A DNA stretch of 64,000 nucleotides from Epithemia pelagica (GCA_946965045.2 OX337229.1:2976001-3040000); one strand, 5' to 3'. Counted from the stretch's first letter, positions 39,675-51,283 are shown. The notes: generated by a model not told the origin, from the letters alone. Numbers and translations: made by a program.

Positions 39675-41783
39675 CTATTTACGAATAGGCTGGCCCTTGG
39701 CCCATTGGCCTTCATGTCGTAGAGACCCATCAGGTCGAATCTCTTTGCCGTACCCTTGCATTTCACCATTGTACCATTCTCCGTCATACCATCCGCCATC
39801 ACTCCATGACATTTTGCCTCTACCAAAGAATTCTCCTTCTCGAAATTCTCCATCATACACGGATTGGTCGGTAAAGACGCATCGTCCACGGCCATGACGC
39901 ATCCCATCTACCCAACCACCCGTGTAGGTACTGCCATCCTGATAGGTCATTTTCCCTTCCACCATTTGTCCATTCTTGTATTCACCGTCAAAGATGCGAC
40001 CATCGGCAAACTTCATGACACCACGTCCATGCTTGTGATCGCCCTTCAAGCCACCCTCATAAAAGTCCCCGTCGCCATTGCTCAATCGACCATTGCCCGT
40101 CCATCTTCCGCGCCTCCAGTCTCCCTCGTACCATCGACCAGCCTTATCATATTCCAAGCGTCCAAAGCCATGAGGCATACCTGAGGTGTTGGAGATACTA
40201 CCGGTGTAGGTTCCCTGCTCCCCGTACGGATCAGTTACGATCAAGGCCGTTACTTGGAACACTCCAGATAGAGAGGAATCCTCTCCCTTGGAGCCACGTC
40301 CCGAACGACTGTGACTGGCACTCGAGTTGGCCCCCAGACTCTGTCTTCGACTAGGCTTCTTGGCACTGATGCTTGTCCGTCGGTCACGTCGCGACTTGCC
40401 GCCACGATACTGTTTTCTGCTGCTGGCAAAGGACTTGTTATCGAATGCTTCTTCTTCTAGAGACTCACGCGATTCGTCGTCATCCTCCAATTCAATTTCT
40501 CGAGGCAAGGACTTGACTGATTTGGACGCCGATACGATACTCGTGGCCCTACTTGTCCTCGAGGCTCGACTACTAAAGGAATTGCCCCGTTTGAGACCTG
40601 CCGGATTGTATTTGACATGGAAGGTGCCTCTGCTGCGGTCGTCATCGTCTTCATCTTCATCATCTTCCTCGGACCATTCTTCGTTGATGGCAGGCTCAAT
40701 CCAGTTTCCATCATCTTCCGATTCGATCTCAATTTCATTGGGAACTGATCGGCTTGACCGACTTCCGGTTCGTCGCGATGATCCATCACCATTGGTGCTG
40801 TTGCCACCCCGACGTCTGTGCCCAGAGTTTCCCATTCGTGGTTGGGGCCTTCCTTTCGCCGAATGGTTATCATAATGCTCTAATTGTAATTTGGAAACCA
40901 TATCATGCAAGAAACTGAGCTGCGATTGCATTGCGTCGAGCTGGTCTTTCAGACGCTTGTTCTCCGATTCCTTTTCTTGCAAAAGGACTTCCGAAGTCTT
41001 GCTGCTTCGGTTGGTTGAAACAGTCAAGGAATCTTTTCGGTCCTTGTCTTCTGGTCGTCGTGGTTTGTAGCTGCTACTACCAGTCGCCCCATCATCCTCC
41101 AAATGGTGCGATGAAGTCCCTAAATCATCGTCCTTGAGCAGCTTTGTTCGGGAGCCAGTTCGTCGTACATCCTTTTTGACACCCTTTTCTGCAACATCCT
41201 TGATTTGATAAAACAATGCCTTGACATCTTCTTTAGGAACCAAGGGACATTGCAAGTACAGAAGTTCATCCGCATCCCCCGAAGGATCTCGAAAGGTTTC
41301 CTTATCATCCACTTTGAACAAATATTTCGCCGCACCGTGCACGGAGAAGGGTTTGAGAAAGGAATATCGTTTGGGATCAGCTCGGTATTTGCGAATGTGT
41401 TGCTCCGTCCAGTGATGGCACGCAACATTGTATTTGACAACGTCCACTCCATCCTTTCCAGGTTTCCAATCTTGTGCTTTGGCATCGGGAACTTTGAGAT
41501 TGCGATCAATCGATGCCTTGAGCGCCATGGATTCCGGTTCTGAACTACAAAACCGAAGTCGAATGACTCCATCCCATACGGGGTGGTCACGAAAAAACTT
41601 TTGATACACTCGACAATTTTTCCAACTGCAAACGCATTTGGGTATGGTGGCCGCCGCTGGACCATTGCTAGCTCCTCCTCCGCCGCCTTTCATTCCATTG
41701 GGGGATAAGACTCCTCCGTTACCACCATCCGAAACAGGAGATCGTTCGCTTCCATCGCCGTGCTGATCTTCAATTAAAACCAT
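39675..41783 (-). CDS. MORN-repeat protein with N-terminal Cys-containing domain
   Basis: This is an about 702-residue single-exon protein from the ATG at 41783 (an in-frame ATG at 41813 is also possible). The N-terminal ~200 residues look folded and include CVCSWKNCRVYQKFFRDHPV, YNVACHHWTEQHIRKYR and LQCPLVPKEDVKALFYQIKD, reminiscent of a domain in other diatom proteins that has no name I know. A coiled coil follows (LLQEKESENKRLKDQLDAMQ), then Ser/Arg/Glu-rich disorder. The C terminus (about 525-702) carries the eight-block MORN module opened by VTDPYGEQGTYTGSISNTSG and closed by RHEGQWAKGQPIRK. It is likely a scaffold; no enzyme motif is present. Order and spacing of MORN blocks match the neighbouring MORN genes. 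Confidence 0.85.
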   Translation of the reverse strand: MVLIEDQHGDGSERSPVSDGGNGGVLSPNGMKGGGGGASNGPAAATIPKCVCSWKNCRVYQKFFRDHPVWDGVIRLRFCSSEPESMALKASIDRNLKVPDAKAQDWKPGKDGVDVVKYNVACHHWTEQHIRKYRADPKRYSFLKPFSVHGAAKYLFKVDDKETFRDPSGDADELLYLQCPLVPKEDVKALFYQIKDVAEKGVKKDVRRTGSRTKLLKDDDLGTSSHHLEDDGATGSSSYKPRRPEDKDRKDSLTVSTNRSSKTSEVLLQEKESENKRLKDQLDAMQSQLSFLHDMVSKLQLEHYDNHSAKGRPQPRMGNSGHRRRGGNSTNGDGSSRRTGSRSSRSVPNEIEIESEDDGNWIEPAINEEWSEEDDEDEDDDDRSRGTFHVKYNPAGLKRGNSFSSRASRTSRATSIVSASKSVKSLPREIELEDDDESRESLEEEAFDNKSFASSRKQYRGGKSRRDRRTSISAKKPSRRQSLGANSSASHSRSGRGSKGEDSSLSGVFQVTALIVTDPYGEQGTYTGSISNTSGMPHGFGRLEYDKAGRWYEGDWRRGRWTGNGRLSNGDGDFYEGGLKGDHKHGRGVMKFADGRIFDGEYKNGQMVEGKMTYQDGSTYTGGWVDGMRHGRGRCVFTDQSVYDGEFREGEFFGRGKMSWSDGGWYDGEWYNGEMQGYGKEIRPDGSLRHEGQWAKGQPIRK

Positions 41784-42539
41784 TGTTTGGCTACCAACAA
41801 TCAATACAACCACAACACCTGAAATACAGGTTCAATGCAATCGAATCCAATCTTTTGCCTCTCTCTTTGGGCCCTCGCGAAACCTAAATGGTTCAAGGAT
41901 GATTGAAGACCAAAGTAAAGAAAAGAAACACAGCCAAGGTTCAGACAAACACTCTCGAAACTCGAACAGAGGGATGCAGAGATGTTTCGCGGTGGTTAAA
42001 CGATGAGATAGGGCTTGTTGAATCGCGCTGCGAGCGAAAAAAGCTTGCCGTGTCTCGTTCGCACTGGGTGCTCTTTCTTCTTTTGGCTCTTTGCTGTGTG
42101 CTTTTTGCTTTTTTTGGACGAGGGCTGATCTGTTCTCGTACAATAGCGAACTGACTATTGGTCGAATTAGCGTAGTGCCAGCACATTAAATGACGTTGCT
42201 GGTTGGTCCTCTGCAGGGGCCGCAGTAAATGCAACTGTGTCCTTGCACGTTATCAAGAATACGAATTCCATGCGACATTGATTCGTTGAAGGGGCTTACT
42301 AAGCACAAAGGGGCAATGCAGAGAGAACTCTCACTGCTGGAACAGTCGCTTATAAGTCGCTCCCATGTACTTATTGGACCACACACATTCATATCAATGA
42401 CCCCGAATGTCCATTGTCCAGAATCGCCAGCAAGGATCAAGGATCATTGCTTTCTCGCCGGAAGGTAGGCCCCCAGCCAAAATCTCCGTCATAATGTGAC
42501 ACCCAACGAGATGCCCGAACCGATTATTGTTCCTATTGA
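41784..42539. other. Intergenic region upstream of the transposon block
   Basis: This region holds the promoter of the MORN gene ending at 39675 and, toward 42180-42539, the possible 5' end of the non-LTR element. No clear element boundary or target duplication could be identified. No gene was seen. Confidence 0.5.
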
Positions 42540-43787
42540 TTGGGAGTAACTGGACACAAGACACAGGTGTACACGACCACTCCGACAGGACAGGGACAGG
42601 GCTACCATCCGCTATCCTCTACAGATGATACCCTAAAACAATGGACATCCGACCACAAAGTGCCCTTTCACCCTCTCCCCTTTCCTGATAACGCCGCTGA
42701 ACGATCCGAATACATCGAATCCTTACGTACCATCGAAACAAACTTCGCCGAATGTCATGTGGTCCGCCTTACCAATATCAGCCCCGCAGCCACAGCCGAC
42801 GATTGGGACGCATTGTACCACTTACCCGATTACCGCGGTCTCTTCCCCCAATTCGCCGCCCACAACCCATCACCAGAAAGTTACAATCTCTTCCTGCAAT
42901 GTACCATTGGTACAATGCACATTAATCCCACCAACATCCGTGAAAAACTCTCAGGCTTTCCCCCACAACTACTCAGCCAGACCTTGGCCGCCATTACATC
43001 CAAAACCACACCACGAACGCCCAACAACCGCCCATCCTCCGCCAACCGCACAAAAAGACTCGCAGCACTAGCCAACCGGTTCCACACTACCACCCACCAC
43101 CACCACCAACCACCCCACCCTTCCATACCAGACACCGACACACCAACGCGTAAGCGCCCCGCCTCCCCCAACGACACGGCTGACACACCCACCAACGACA
43201 CGACTAACACACCCACCAACAACACCAATGTCACCACCAATGCAACCCGATCCACTAGCAATACCACCAACACAAACAACGTCTCCAACAACCCATACGC
43301 TGCAATAGCCATCGACTCAGATGACGAAGAACCCAACCCTGTCTCGAACCCCACCACCACTCCACCCATGGAACCAACCAAAACACCAACCACGCCACCA
43401 CCCGAAACAGATCTACTCTCATCCCAGGAACAAGAACTTGACAACAACAACAGACCCCCCGACCACCTCCTCTACAGCATCCCTTCATCCCATTTCTCTC
43501 AAGACACCACACACGAGCTGGAATTGCTCAATGACTACCTACGAAGCAACGACCCATCCCTCATAGCCATCTTCACCGATCAACTCACCAATAAACTCTC
43601 GTCTTTCAACAACACTGATGCCAAAACAATCTGGCAATTTGCACATGATCTAATCCAAGATCCCACCACCAAATTTCACAACGAACCACCCACCGGCACA
43701 CACAACAACACCAACAACGACATGGACATCGACGAATACCCAATTGAAACAACCAATCCCACGGGGGACAAAACCAACCATGTGTAG
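42540..43787 (+). CDS. ORF1 of the non-LTR element
   Basis: This is an open frame of 415 codons. A stop lies directly upstream at 42537-42539, and the first in-frame ATG comes only near 42916, so the true start is unclear (5' truncation, a non-ATG start or an unseen intron). The N-terminal ~150 residues look folded (IETNFAECHVVRLTNISPAA, YRGLFPQFAAHNPSPESYNL). The middle is Thr/Asn/Pro-rich low complexity with acidic spots. A short helical segment (HELELLNDYLRSNDPSLIAI) precedes the end. It has no recognised RNA-binding fold. Its stop codon overlaps the first ATG of ORF2 in the string ATGTGTAG (43780-43787), suggesting coupled termination and reinitiation. Confidence 0.6.
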   Translation: MGVTGHKTQVYTTTPTGQGQGYHPLSSTDDTLKQWTSDHKVPFHPLPFPDNAAERSEYIESLRTIETNFAECHVVRLTNISPAATADDWDALYHLPDYRGLFPQFAAHNPSPESYNLFLQCTIGTMHINPTNIREKLSGFPPQLLSQTLAAITSKTTPRTPNNRPSSANRTKRLAALANRFHTTTHHHHQPPHPSIPDTDTPTRKRPASPNDTADTPTNDTTNTPTNNTNVTTNATRSTSNTTNTNNVSNNPYAAIAIDSDDEEPNPVSNPTTTPPMEPTKTPTTPPPETDLLSSQEQELDNNNRPPDHLLYSIPSSHFSQDTTHELELLNDYLRSNDPSLIAIFTDQLTNKLSSFNNTDAKTIWQFAHDLIQDPTTKFHNEPPTGTHNNTNNDMDIDEYPIETTNPTGDKTNHV

Positions 43788-44495
43788 CACACACAATGAC
43801 TCAACACAAACCCCGCGACCAACCCACACCACATGCCCCTACCCCTCATGCTCCTGGCACTCCACACCATCGACAACCCAACGACGAACCACCGACCAAC
43901 TCCGCCTACGCATCCAACAAACCCACCCAGATCAACCAACCACCCACCTCACCGATCGCTTCTGCCAACAACACAACCTCCACCCATGTCAAAACTGCAA
44001 TGACCCCGCCGCAATATACCTCACACCACGCCATCTCCAAGCACACACAAATCGTAGTCACTGTCGCCAAACCACCAATATCACCATCATCCAAAATACC
44101 CTCCGACACCTATCCCCAACCCAAATTCAACAATGGCAGGACCAACTGGCGTTTCTCTACTAACTTGAACTCACACCACCACCATTCCGCCGTTCTTCCT
44201 TCACACGGCTTAAACCACAGGCTAAACGCCTCTTCCTTCAAACAATGAACATGATAGTAGATTGGACAAACCAAGCCTCCCTTCCTTTTGCCGCTAACCA
44301 CACCAACTCCCCTCCCCCCAAACACAACACCGAAAGCGTCCCTTTTTGGAAACTATTGTTAATTCTGGAAGCACTCCTCCTCGCACCCATCAAGAACACC
44401 CTCCACCGAACACATCACAACGCACTGAAACACAGAGTAGCACAACTAAAACAAGGCGACTTGATTCTCCTTTACCACACCATTTGGCACCCGCC
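43780..44495 (+). pseudogene. ORF2 N-terminal part (C2H2-like fingers), interrupted
   Basis: This is the first portion of ORF2 up to the copia insertion point. Two Cys/His patterns are visible: one starting CPYPSCSWHS and a second running from CQNCNDPA to a distal HTNRSHC. They resemble the N-terminal zinc fingers of nuclease-bearing non-LTR elements that recognise target DNA. A TAA at 44161-44163 interrupts the frame, which then continues as RLFLQTMNMIVDWTNQ and reaches the insertion site at 44495 without further stops. Downstream continuation is at 52876. Confidence 0.6.
44491..44495. repeat. Left copy of 5-bp target site duplication (CCGCC)
   Basis: CCGCC directly precedes the TGTTA end of the left LTR. 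The same five bases follow the TAACA end of the right LTR at 52871-52875. Five bp is the usual duplication length for Ty1/copia integrases. Confidence 0.88.
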
Positions 44496-45280
44496 TGTTA
44501 CAATTCTCTTGGAATTGCAGGGACATTGATGCTCGGTAGAGCAGACAATCAGGTAGGTCACCAACCGATACAAACCTCTCCACGGGTAAGAGAGGAAAGC
44601 AAGTCGTAGTCTATCAAAAGGATAGTCGGGACACAAAAGAAGATGTGATAAATGGTGATATTGTTAGATTGTGTGTTGATTACTACGATAGGTCTACGTG
44701 AAATGTTCAGTCCTGCCAAGGGTCATGTGTCATAGGTTCTTGGCGGCAACAGGTTTGGAATAGTTGGAGTCGATTCATGTGATGTATATGACATGTATAT
44801 GTGGACGGATAACATATACAGGGTCAACAGCTCTTGCTTTGGATTGGCATAGTTGTTTTCATGGCGCGCAGCTTGTTGACAATTTGGAGATTGTGGGAAT
44901 GGAAATATGGTCTCGCGTGATCGTGTGTCGTGCTTGGGATACTTAGACCGTTGGGTCGGATAGATGCCGACAGCGCTCGGATGTTGCTTGGGCGCGCTCG
45001 ATGATTTCGGGCGCGTACGCTTAGGGCGTTAGTATAATGTCCGAGCAACGGCCAAATTTACGTCCGTTGTAATACCGCACGACCCAGTTTAGTCTTGAGA
45101 GTGAGTTCGTCAATCTATTCTCACTTTTCATGATTTGCGAAGAAATATAGGTCGATATAGCGCGAAGCTAGGGAACATAGCTCGAAGCTAGATGGCATGA
45201 TGCGATAGCACGAGGCTATGTGACATGGGGAATCGATGAGATGTAGAATCTAACCACCATAGACGGTGAGAATTCTAACA
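44496..45280 (-). repeat. 3' LTR of the copia element
   Basis: This is 785 bp, beginning TGTTA and ending TAACA. It is nearly identical to 52084-52870. Relative to that copy it has A at 44709, differs at three other positions (all transitions) and lacks one GT of a short GT run. The last RNase H codons run into its first bases, so its terminal TGTTAG supplies the polyprotein stop. Confidence 0.95.
45157..45218. repeat. Three spaced copies of an ATAGC-CGA-GCTA motif in the LTR
   Basis: The 14-bp words ATAGCGCGAAGCTA (45157), ATAGCTCGAAGCTA (45177) and ATAGCACGAGGCTA (45205) are partly palindromic and spaced 20-28 bp apart. They lie near the 5' end of the LTR on the element's own strand, in the U3 region, where enhancer-like repeats are common. 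The right LTR carries the same set at 52747, 52767 and 52795. Confidence 0.75.
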
Positions 45281-46228
45281 CTCCCCACAACTCGTCGTTT
45301 CAGTCTTGTCATCATTGGATTTGTTGAGGTCTTGAACTTCTCCTTTCCAAAACAACAATGGCTTGAGCATGGGCCAAATAGATACGAAATCCCAATGTTT
45401 GCTAAGGATATCGGCAGGGTTGGTCTTTCCATCTTTCCAGTAGAATGCAACATACTTTGCTGCGATGGCTTCACGAACTCGGTGGTATGACAGAAGATGG
45501 TGTCTCTTGGATAGTATGGAATGAGGAACGGTTGCATTGAGCACAACAGATCTGTTATTTCCGTACATGTAACTTCGCTCTCGGATAGGTACTCCAAGGT
45601 AGCGGAGAGAATGTCGTAGTTCTGTAATCTGATCTATTGCTGTCCTTGCAGCCACAAACTCGGATCCATAGGTAGCAGTTTCCACCGTGCTCTGTCTCTT
45701 GCTGTACCAGTCAATAGGTGTTCCGTTCAACAAATGTAGAACAGCAGTGACGGATTTACCAGTGACTATGTCATGCATGAGATTGGCATCAACATAATGA
45801 GTTGTGGTAACATAGCGGCCAAGAGGTGTTGGGCAGTCTTCAGGAATACGTTCACTTGCATTCGAATAGACAGTGCCAGTCCAATCAAATTCTTGGGTAG
45901 GAAGACTTGAATAATCAGGCTCTCCAATCCTAAATCTGATTGCGCCTTCTGGGAGATGTGCAAGGTATCCATAGATACGCTTGGCTCTATCAAGATGTCC
46001 TTTCCTCGGAGCAGCACGAAAGCGTGATAGCGTCATTGTAGCGGTGAAGACGTCGAAACGACCAATAGTGATCGTCCATTGGAGTTGTCCAATCAGAGTT
46101 TGGAAATGGCTAGTACCTTCTTCATCAAGGAGCTCAGAATCATCCAATTCAGGATGGTCTCCACCAATAAGAGGTGTTTTGGCTTTCTTGGGTTTCTCCT
46201 TGAAGATTCGTTCGAAAGTGCCCATCAT
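45275..46228 (-). pseudogene. Copia RT end and RNase H
   Basis: This encodes the end of the RT (TSHFQTLIGQLQWTITIGRF) and RNase H: HYVDANLMHDIVTGKSVTAV with the first catalytic Asp, ATYGSEFVAARTAIDQITEL with the Glu, then SKRHHLLSYHRVREAIAAKY. In the family this is part of one polyprotein. Here the frame is cut off upstream by a TAA just before VADPRRYIGKMMGT. The stop codon is made by the first bases of the 3' LTR. Confidence 0.85.
45281..45288 (-). other. Candidate polypurine tract
   Basis: On the element strand a short purine run (GGGGAG) ends exactly at the 3' LTR, the expected place for the plus-strand DNA primer. It is short, so the call is tentative. Confidence 0.5.
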
Positions 46229-46347
46229 CTTACCAATGTAGCGTCTTGGATCTGCTACTTATGTTCCATCAGAATCCTTGGTGTAACAACATCCCAAGTG
46301 GAAATCAATAGGTCCATCTCCTTTGAGTTTGAAGTTGTATTTCTCCT

Positions 46348-47658
46348 TCAGGATCTTGCAGATATCCCAGGATCAGTAGAAAAAATGGCTAAGTCATCAA
46401 CGTATACGGCAATGTATTCGTAACAGTCTTCTCCAGGTGCTTTCCTCATCCAGATATCCGGATCTGCTTTGCTTGGTGAAAATCCCATGTCTGTCAAAAC
46501 ATCGAATAAGACATCATGCCAGCGTGCGCCTGATGACTTCAATCCATAAAGTGCCTTGTATATAATCAGGATGTGACCTTCTAATTCCTTGAATTCAGGT
46601 CCTGCAACAATGAAGATTTTCTCCCCTGTCAAGGCTTCCAGATATGCGTTTCCAATATCTGCTCCCCATATTTCCAAGTCATTCAAAGTACCCAGGAATA
46701 AGGCAATGCGGAGGTTGCGAATGGAAACAACGCCTGAATAGATTGTCTCAACAGGTTCTTTTGTGAGATGTCCATCTGCGACAAGTCTTGCTTTATGTCG
46801 TCCATCATGTTTTACGTCAAAGACAAGATGTACACGTATCTTATGATATCCTTCAGGTGCGTTGGATACTTTCCCTTTAATGAAGATGGCTTTCCCAAAA
46901 TCCTTGAATGTCTTGTAGGATTGGATCTGTGACAATTCTAATTCTGTTGCATCCTGCCACTTTGTGTTGCCATGTTGTTTATCAAGAGCGACAGCTTCCT
47001 CATAATTGCGTGGTACTTGGAATCCGAACTTATACTTGACGGAATGGTGAACTTGTTTAATCCTTGACTGTTTGGCTGCTCGAATGAGACGTTTGCTTGT
47101 TTTGACATAACGTTTCAAATGCTTCCATCCAGGTCCGTTGAGTAAACCATGTTTCTTTCCATAAATTGCTACAGTGATCGGATCATCATTGGCGATGAGT
47201 GATAAAGGTTCATAGGTAGTCTCCCCAGTTTCCCAATCAACAAGCAAATTATATTTGCTCCCCTTGTAATCTGGATCAGTTGTGTTCAGTGGGCCTTGAT
47301 GGGCAATGACGTCCCTGAACCTGAAAAGATTATCTCCAGAGGTTTGAGCTTGGTTATCTCGTTCGATATAGTACTCCATGAGTTGATTATAGGATATCAT
47401 CTCATCAACATCAGAATTTGTCTTTCGGTAGATGTACTTGACACGTTCTTCCTGTTTCGTTGCTTCTTCATTAAGATCAATGACTCGTTTGATGACACGT
47501 GCACGGTGTCGCTCCCCATTTTCTTCTGTGTCGCATAGGAATGTGCGTCCTATCATGTCGTCAAAATCGATCGTGGGCATTGGTTTGGATGGATCTTCAC
47601 TATCACTGCGAATGAAGACAGTGTCAGCTTGCTTATCATTGTCATCCTTCTCAGACAA
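46348..47658 (-). pseudogene. Copia reverse transcriptase
   Basis: This frame holds the Ty1/copia RT core: WQDATELELSQIQSYKTF, VHLVFDVKHDGRHKARLVAD, ADIGNAYLEALTGEKIF, YKALYGLKSSGARWHD, and the catalytic YVDDLAIF near its end. It is out of frame with the integrase upstream (they overlap at 47553-47658, one G short in a G run) and with the sequence downstream (one base short near 46360). It is probably part of a single ancestral polyprotein. Confidence 0.88.
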
Positions 47659-50435
47659 ATCCTCCCCGAAGGTCGATCCACACGTAGGTTAGGTGTAGTG
47701 GATTCAACACGGCGAACGGCAGAACGGTAGATTATCTGGTTATCCTGGGTGAGGATCTTCCAAGTAAAAGAATCACCAACGTTGTGAGCAAAACCAACCC
47801 AGTGGCCAAGTTTCTCATCAGAAGAAGATGGATATGAACCAGAATTGGGTTCAGCGGGGTCGACACGGTAGTAAACCTCATCCCAGAAAGGAAAGAACAA
47901 GAGATGAGTAATGTCGGGTGGGCGTCCGGAGAGAGCCTCAAGAGGAGTGCGACCGGAATGGGTGGGTGATGATGTATGGTTCAATAAGTCACAGACATAC
48001 TCAAGGCAAAGAAGCCAGGTGTTGGCAGGGCAACCAGTGGCATTCATGAGAGCGTTGGTCATACGTTTGACGGTCTGGTAACGGTTTTCAGCCTTATTCT
48101 GGTGTTGATGATAAGGTTCGGATCGATACTCCCCAATAAGCAAAGTGCAAAGAATGTCTTTGACCTTTTGAGAGATGAGAGATGAACCACCATCACTGAT
48201 AAGAGTCTCCATGGCACCACGAAACCGTATGTTGTCCTGAAGAGTATTGACAAACTGTTTGGTTGACTTGATCCCATAGATATCAGTAACCAGAGTATCT
48301 CGACCAACAAAGATTTGTGCGACTTTACCGCCATGGTCAACAGCAGGGGTGTCGGAGAAAACCGAGTCAGTAGCAACGGGTTCATGACGTCGAGGTATAT
48401 TAAGGACCGGATTGCGAGCCTTGAAATGTTTCTTGAGGGTGTCGTGGTCAAAAGTAATGCTACCATTACGTGTAGTGTGCTTGAATGTATCGGCAATAAC
48501 ATCTTCAGATTGCCAACCAAAGAATGGACGGAACTTCTTCCAGTCATACGCTTCCTGGTAACGACGGTGGACAGAGGCATGAAGTGTAGGATCATTACCT
48601 TCTGCGTCAGCATAGATAGAAAAGAAGGGTGCGTCGTCAGGTCCATGATCGTATGGGAGATCCAAAAGGAGATTGAGGTTACAAACAACACGATCAGTGT
48701 ACTCCCCATAGTTGTCATATGGATGGTTCGACATACTACCATCAGTCTTGACGTGTTTCCAATCAGGATCATTGTCAGAGGGTGTGGGAGAATACGAATG
48801 GTCCAGAACACCAGGATCCCATGTGTCGGGTGACGTGAAGATGATCTGAGGTAAGGTATTCATGTCATCGTCGCTGGGGATACCCAAGGAGTGGATGTAG
48901 GCTAACCCATCCTTGATGTGAAGGGGTATAGCACGACCATCAAGTGTAGTGATGCGTTGTTTACCATCAACTTTAACAGATCGTTCATCAACAGCAAGTC
49001 CGAAATGCTCGAATTGACCAGGAGCATGGATAGATAAGCCCTTTCCATAATAAGCATATTCATTGAAGATGCCGACAATAGGTCCATCATTGGTCTCAAA
49101 CTTTGCGGCACATGTGACGACAGGAAGTCCAGTAAGTTCATGGTCATCAATACCCACAATAGTGATATGGCGGCCAGTCTTAGAAAGGATGCGTATGTCA
49201 GAACCAGCAAGTCCTCCATTAGCACCACGGTCAATCAATTGATTTCCTGGTAAAGTAGATTTCCTGGAAAACAAATAGCGTGGAACATGTCCTGCTTGTT
49301 TATGCATGTTGGCTTTGAAAGTAACCTTCTTGCTCGTCTTGGACTTGGCGTTAGAAAGAACACTAGTCAGGTCAGTTGCCGGGTGATTGATATCAGTCGT
49401 CATGGCTTGGTTGATAAATTGTGTAACCGGATCTGAATCATCTGGATGCTCAGGGACTACGCCAGGTGAGTCGTCATCAGATGCAACTTGGTTGGGGTCA
49501 GGATCAGGTTCCGGATCAATGTCGAGGGCATGTGTTTGCACTTTCCTTGGTGTTGTTGATGAAGGTGCTTGAATCATCTTGTTATACTCAATGATCAACT
49601 TGCGATCTTCTTCAGAAAGTTTGAACCATAGGTCACGCGGTAGACTAACCTTGGACGAAGAGGATGGAGATTCAGATGTCGCTTTGGTGTTGTGGACATG
49701 ATACTCCATATTATCTTGTGAGGTTATGTCAGCATCTGTATCTTGGCCATATAGTGATTCATGTTGTTTGACATGTCGACGGCGACTATGAACAGATGAC
49801 TGGGTTGCTTGATCATGGTCATAAGCTGCGTCTAGAAGGAGACGGAAGTATGATTGATAGCAAAGGGATTTTGCACCGGATTTGGTGTTCACCACATTAT
49901 CCAAGATCTTGACTTGGCGGAGATCAGGTACCTTTTCTACAGCTTGCATGAGGAAGGTCATCCTGGTATGATCAGGGATGCGATCAGACAATGTCACTAG
50001 ATTGTCTAGCAAACGTAGCTGCTCTTGAAAGTGTAGAAGAAATTGACGTGTTGTTCTGCGCCATGTGTCGTCAAGACGTAGATTGGAAATGTAGTTGGTT
50101 AAACGGAGGACTTCTCGTTTTGCTAGGTCGGATTCGGTATGCAAAGAGTGTAACTTCTGCAATACGGCACGCGCATCTTCATCATGTTCATGTTCACGTA
50201 CATAGGCTTGACCTTGGTCAGTCTGAATGATACGGACAAGAACGGAGTAAAGAAATACTTGTTGCTCTTGAAAAAGTTCTTCGGCATACTCATCATCATG
50301 GGGTGGTGTGTATTTGAAATTCAGAACGTTGGATAGGCCTTGAGCCTTAGCTGTAGTCTTGAATACACGCCAGAATGAATCGTAGTATCGTTCATCCTTG
50401 AATATCTCATATGCAGTTGCGTCGCGCTTAGTTCC
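47553..50435 (-). pseudogene. Copia gag C-terminal part, protease and integrase
   Basis: The frame is open from just after the gag TAG to 47553. Gag sequence is followed by the protease motif IDRGANGGLAG (Asp at about 49232; DRGA replaces the usual DSGA/DTGA) and VVTCAAKFETNDGPIVGIFN. The integrase core has Asp residues at VATDSVFSD and LISDGG and Glu at QNKAENRY, with about 34 residues between the second and third, as expected for copia. A GKSGRTP-like segment (HSGRTPLEALSGRPPDITHL) follows. No CCHC zinc knuckle was seen in gag. The 105-bp overlap with the RT frame marks the frameshift. Confidence 0.85.
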
Positions 50436-50963
50436 CTATCTGAATGCTGTAAGGTCTTGTTGAGATTGGGATGCGGCAGTAACTGTGCTGACAGATTTCA
50501 CAGATGACGGTGACTTCATTGGCGAGACTGGAACTTGGCTAGGTGGTCCCTTAGAGAAATCTGTGTTGATCCTCCAAGTGTTGAACTCTTTCCTCGTTAG
50601 GTTCATCCAGTCGCTATTGGATAGCTCGTCTTGAATTTCATTGGTCTTGTATATGGCCCAATAAGCCAAGAGCTTGATCTGCTGTCTTGTGGGGCCTTGT
50701 AGATCATGTGTCTGTTTGTTGACCTTGTATTGTGTCAGTTTGTTCATGGATTCCTCGGTATTAGTTTGCATATACGAGATAACATGGGTAATGTTCTCAA
50801 AACCATGGTATTTCATCCACTTCATTAAGTAGTCGGCCCTTTCTTTGGTAAAGAATTGGCAGACAGCAAATATGATGTGGTCGAATAGGTCTGTGTTCGA
50901 GACATTGTCTTGGCTATCTTCTCCCTTAGGAGTCATAGGTGTCTTGGGTGATTGAGGATCCAT
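50436..50963 (-). pseudogene. Copia gag N-terminal part
   Basis: This starts at an ATG (50963) with MDPQSPKTPMTP and reads a helical gag-like domain (FFTKERADYLMKWMKYHGFE, LLAYWAIYKTNEIQDELSNS). It stops at a TAG at 50438-50436 right after AFR. The same frame continues beyond the TAG with GTKRDATAYEIFKDERYYDS, which looks like the continuation of gag, so the stop probably replaced a Lys codon. Confidence 0.78.
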
Positions 50964-51283
50964 GGTGTTATTTGGTTGGTTCGATGTTTATTTAATGTGC
51001 GATGTGATGTGGTTTATTTAATGTGTGATGTGATGTGAACCCGGATGTACCACGTGTGCCACGTATGTACCACGTATGTGATACCCGGATGTGTGTTGTG
51101 ATGTGCGACTCCTGGAAATTTCCGCTGATTCCGACAAATTTTCGCCGAGTTTCAACAAATTTTCGCCGAATTTTCGCGATTTGACGGGAATGTGTGGCGT
51201 GTTGTGCGACCAAGGGTACCCGGATGTGCGTTGAGTTTAAGTCTTGGAAAGGTTTTGAGAGGACGGGAGTTAACTATGAGTAA
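50964..51283. repeat. Non-coding spacer with short GATGTG/ACGTATGT repeats
   Basis: This is the spacer between gag and the accessory ORF inside the copia element. It contains many GTGATGTG words (50999-51035), two copies of ACCACGTATGTG-like sequence (51055-51080), and repeats of ACAAATTTTCGCCGA (51139-51178). It may be the leader containing packaging or promoter signals; this is inference. Confidence 0.6.

Noticed and set aside
47553-47658. Programmed ribosomal frameshift between integrase and RT
   Set aside because: Copia elements normally have one frame, a second one-base loss and two stops also occur, and the site is a simple G run, so a lesion or error is more likely. It is not fully excluded.
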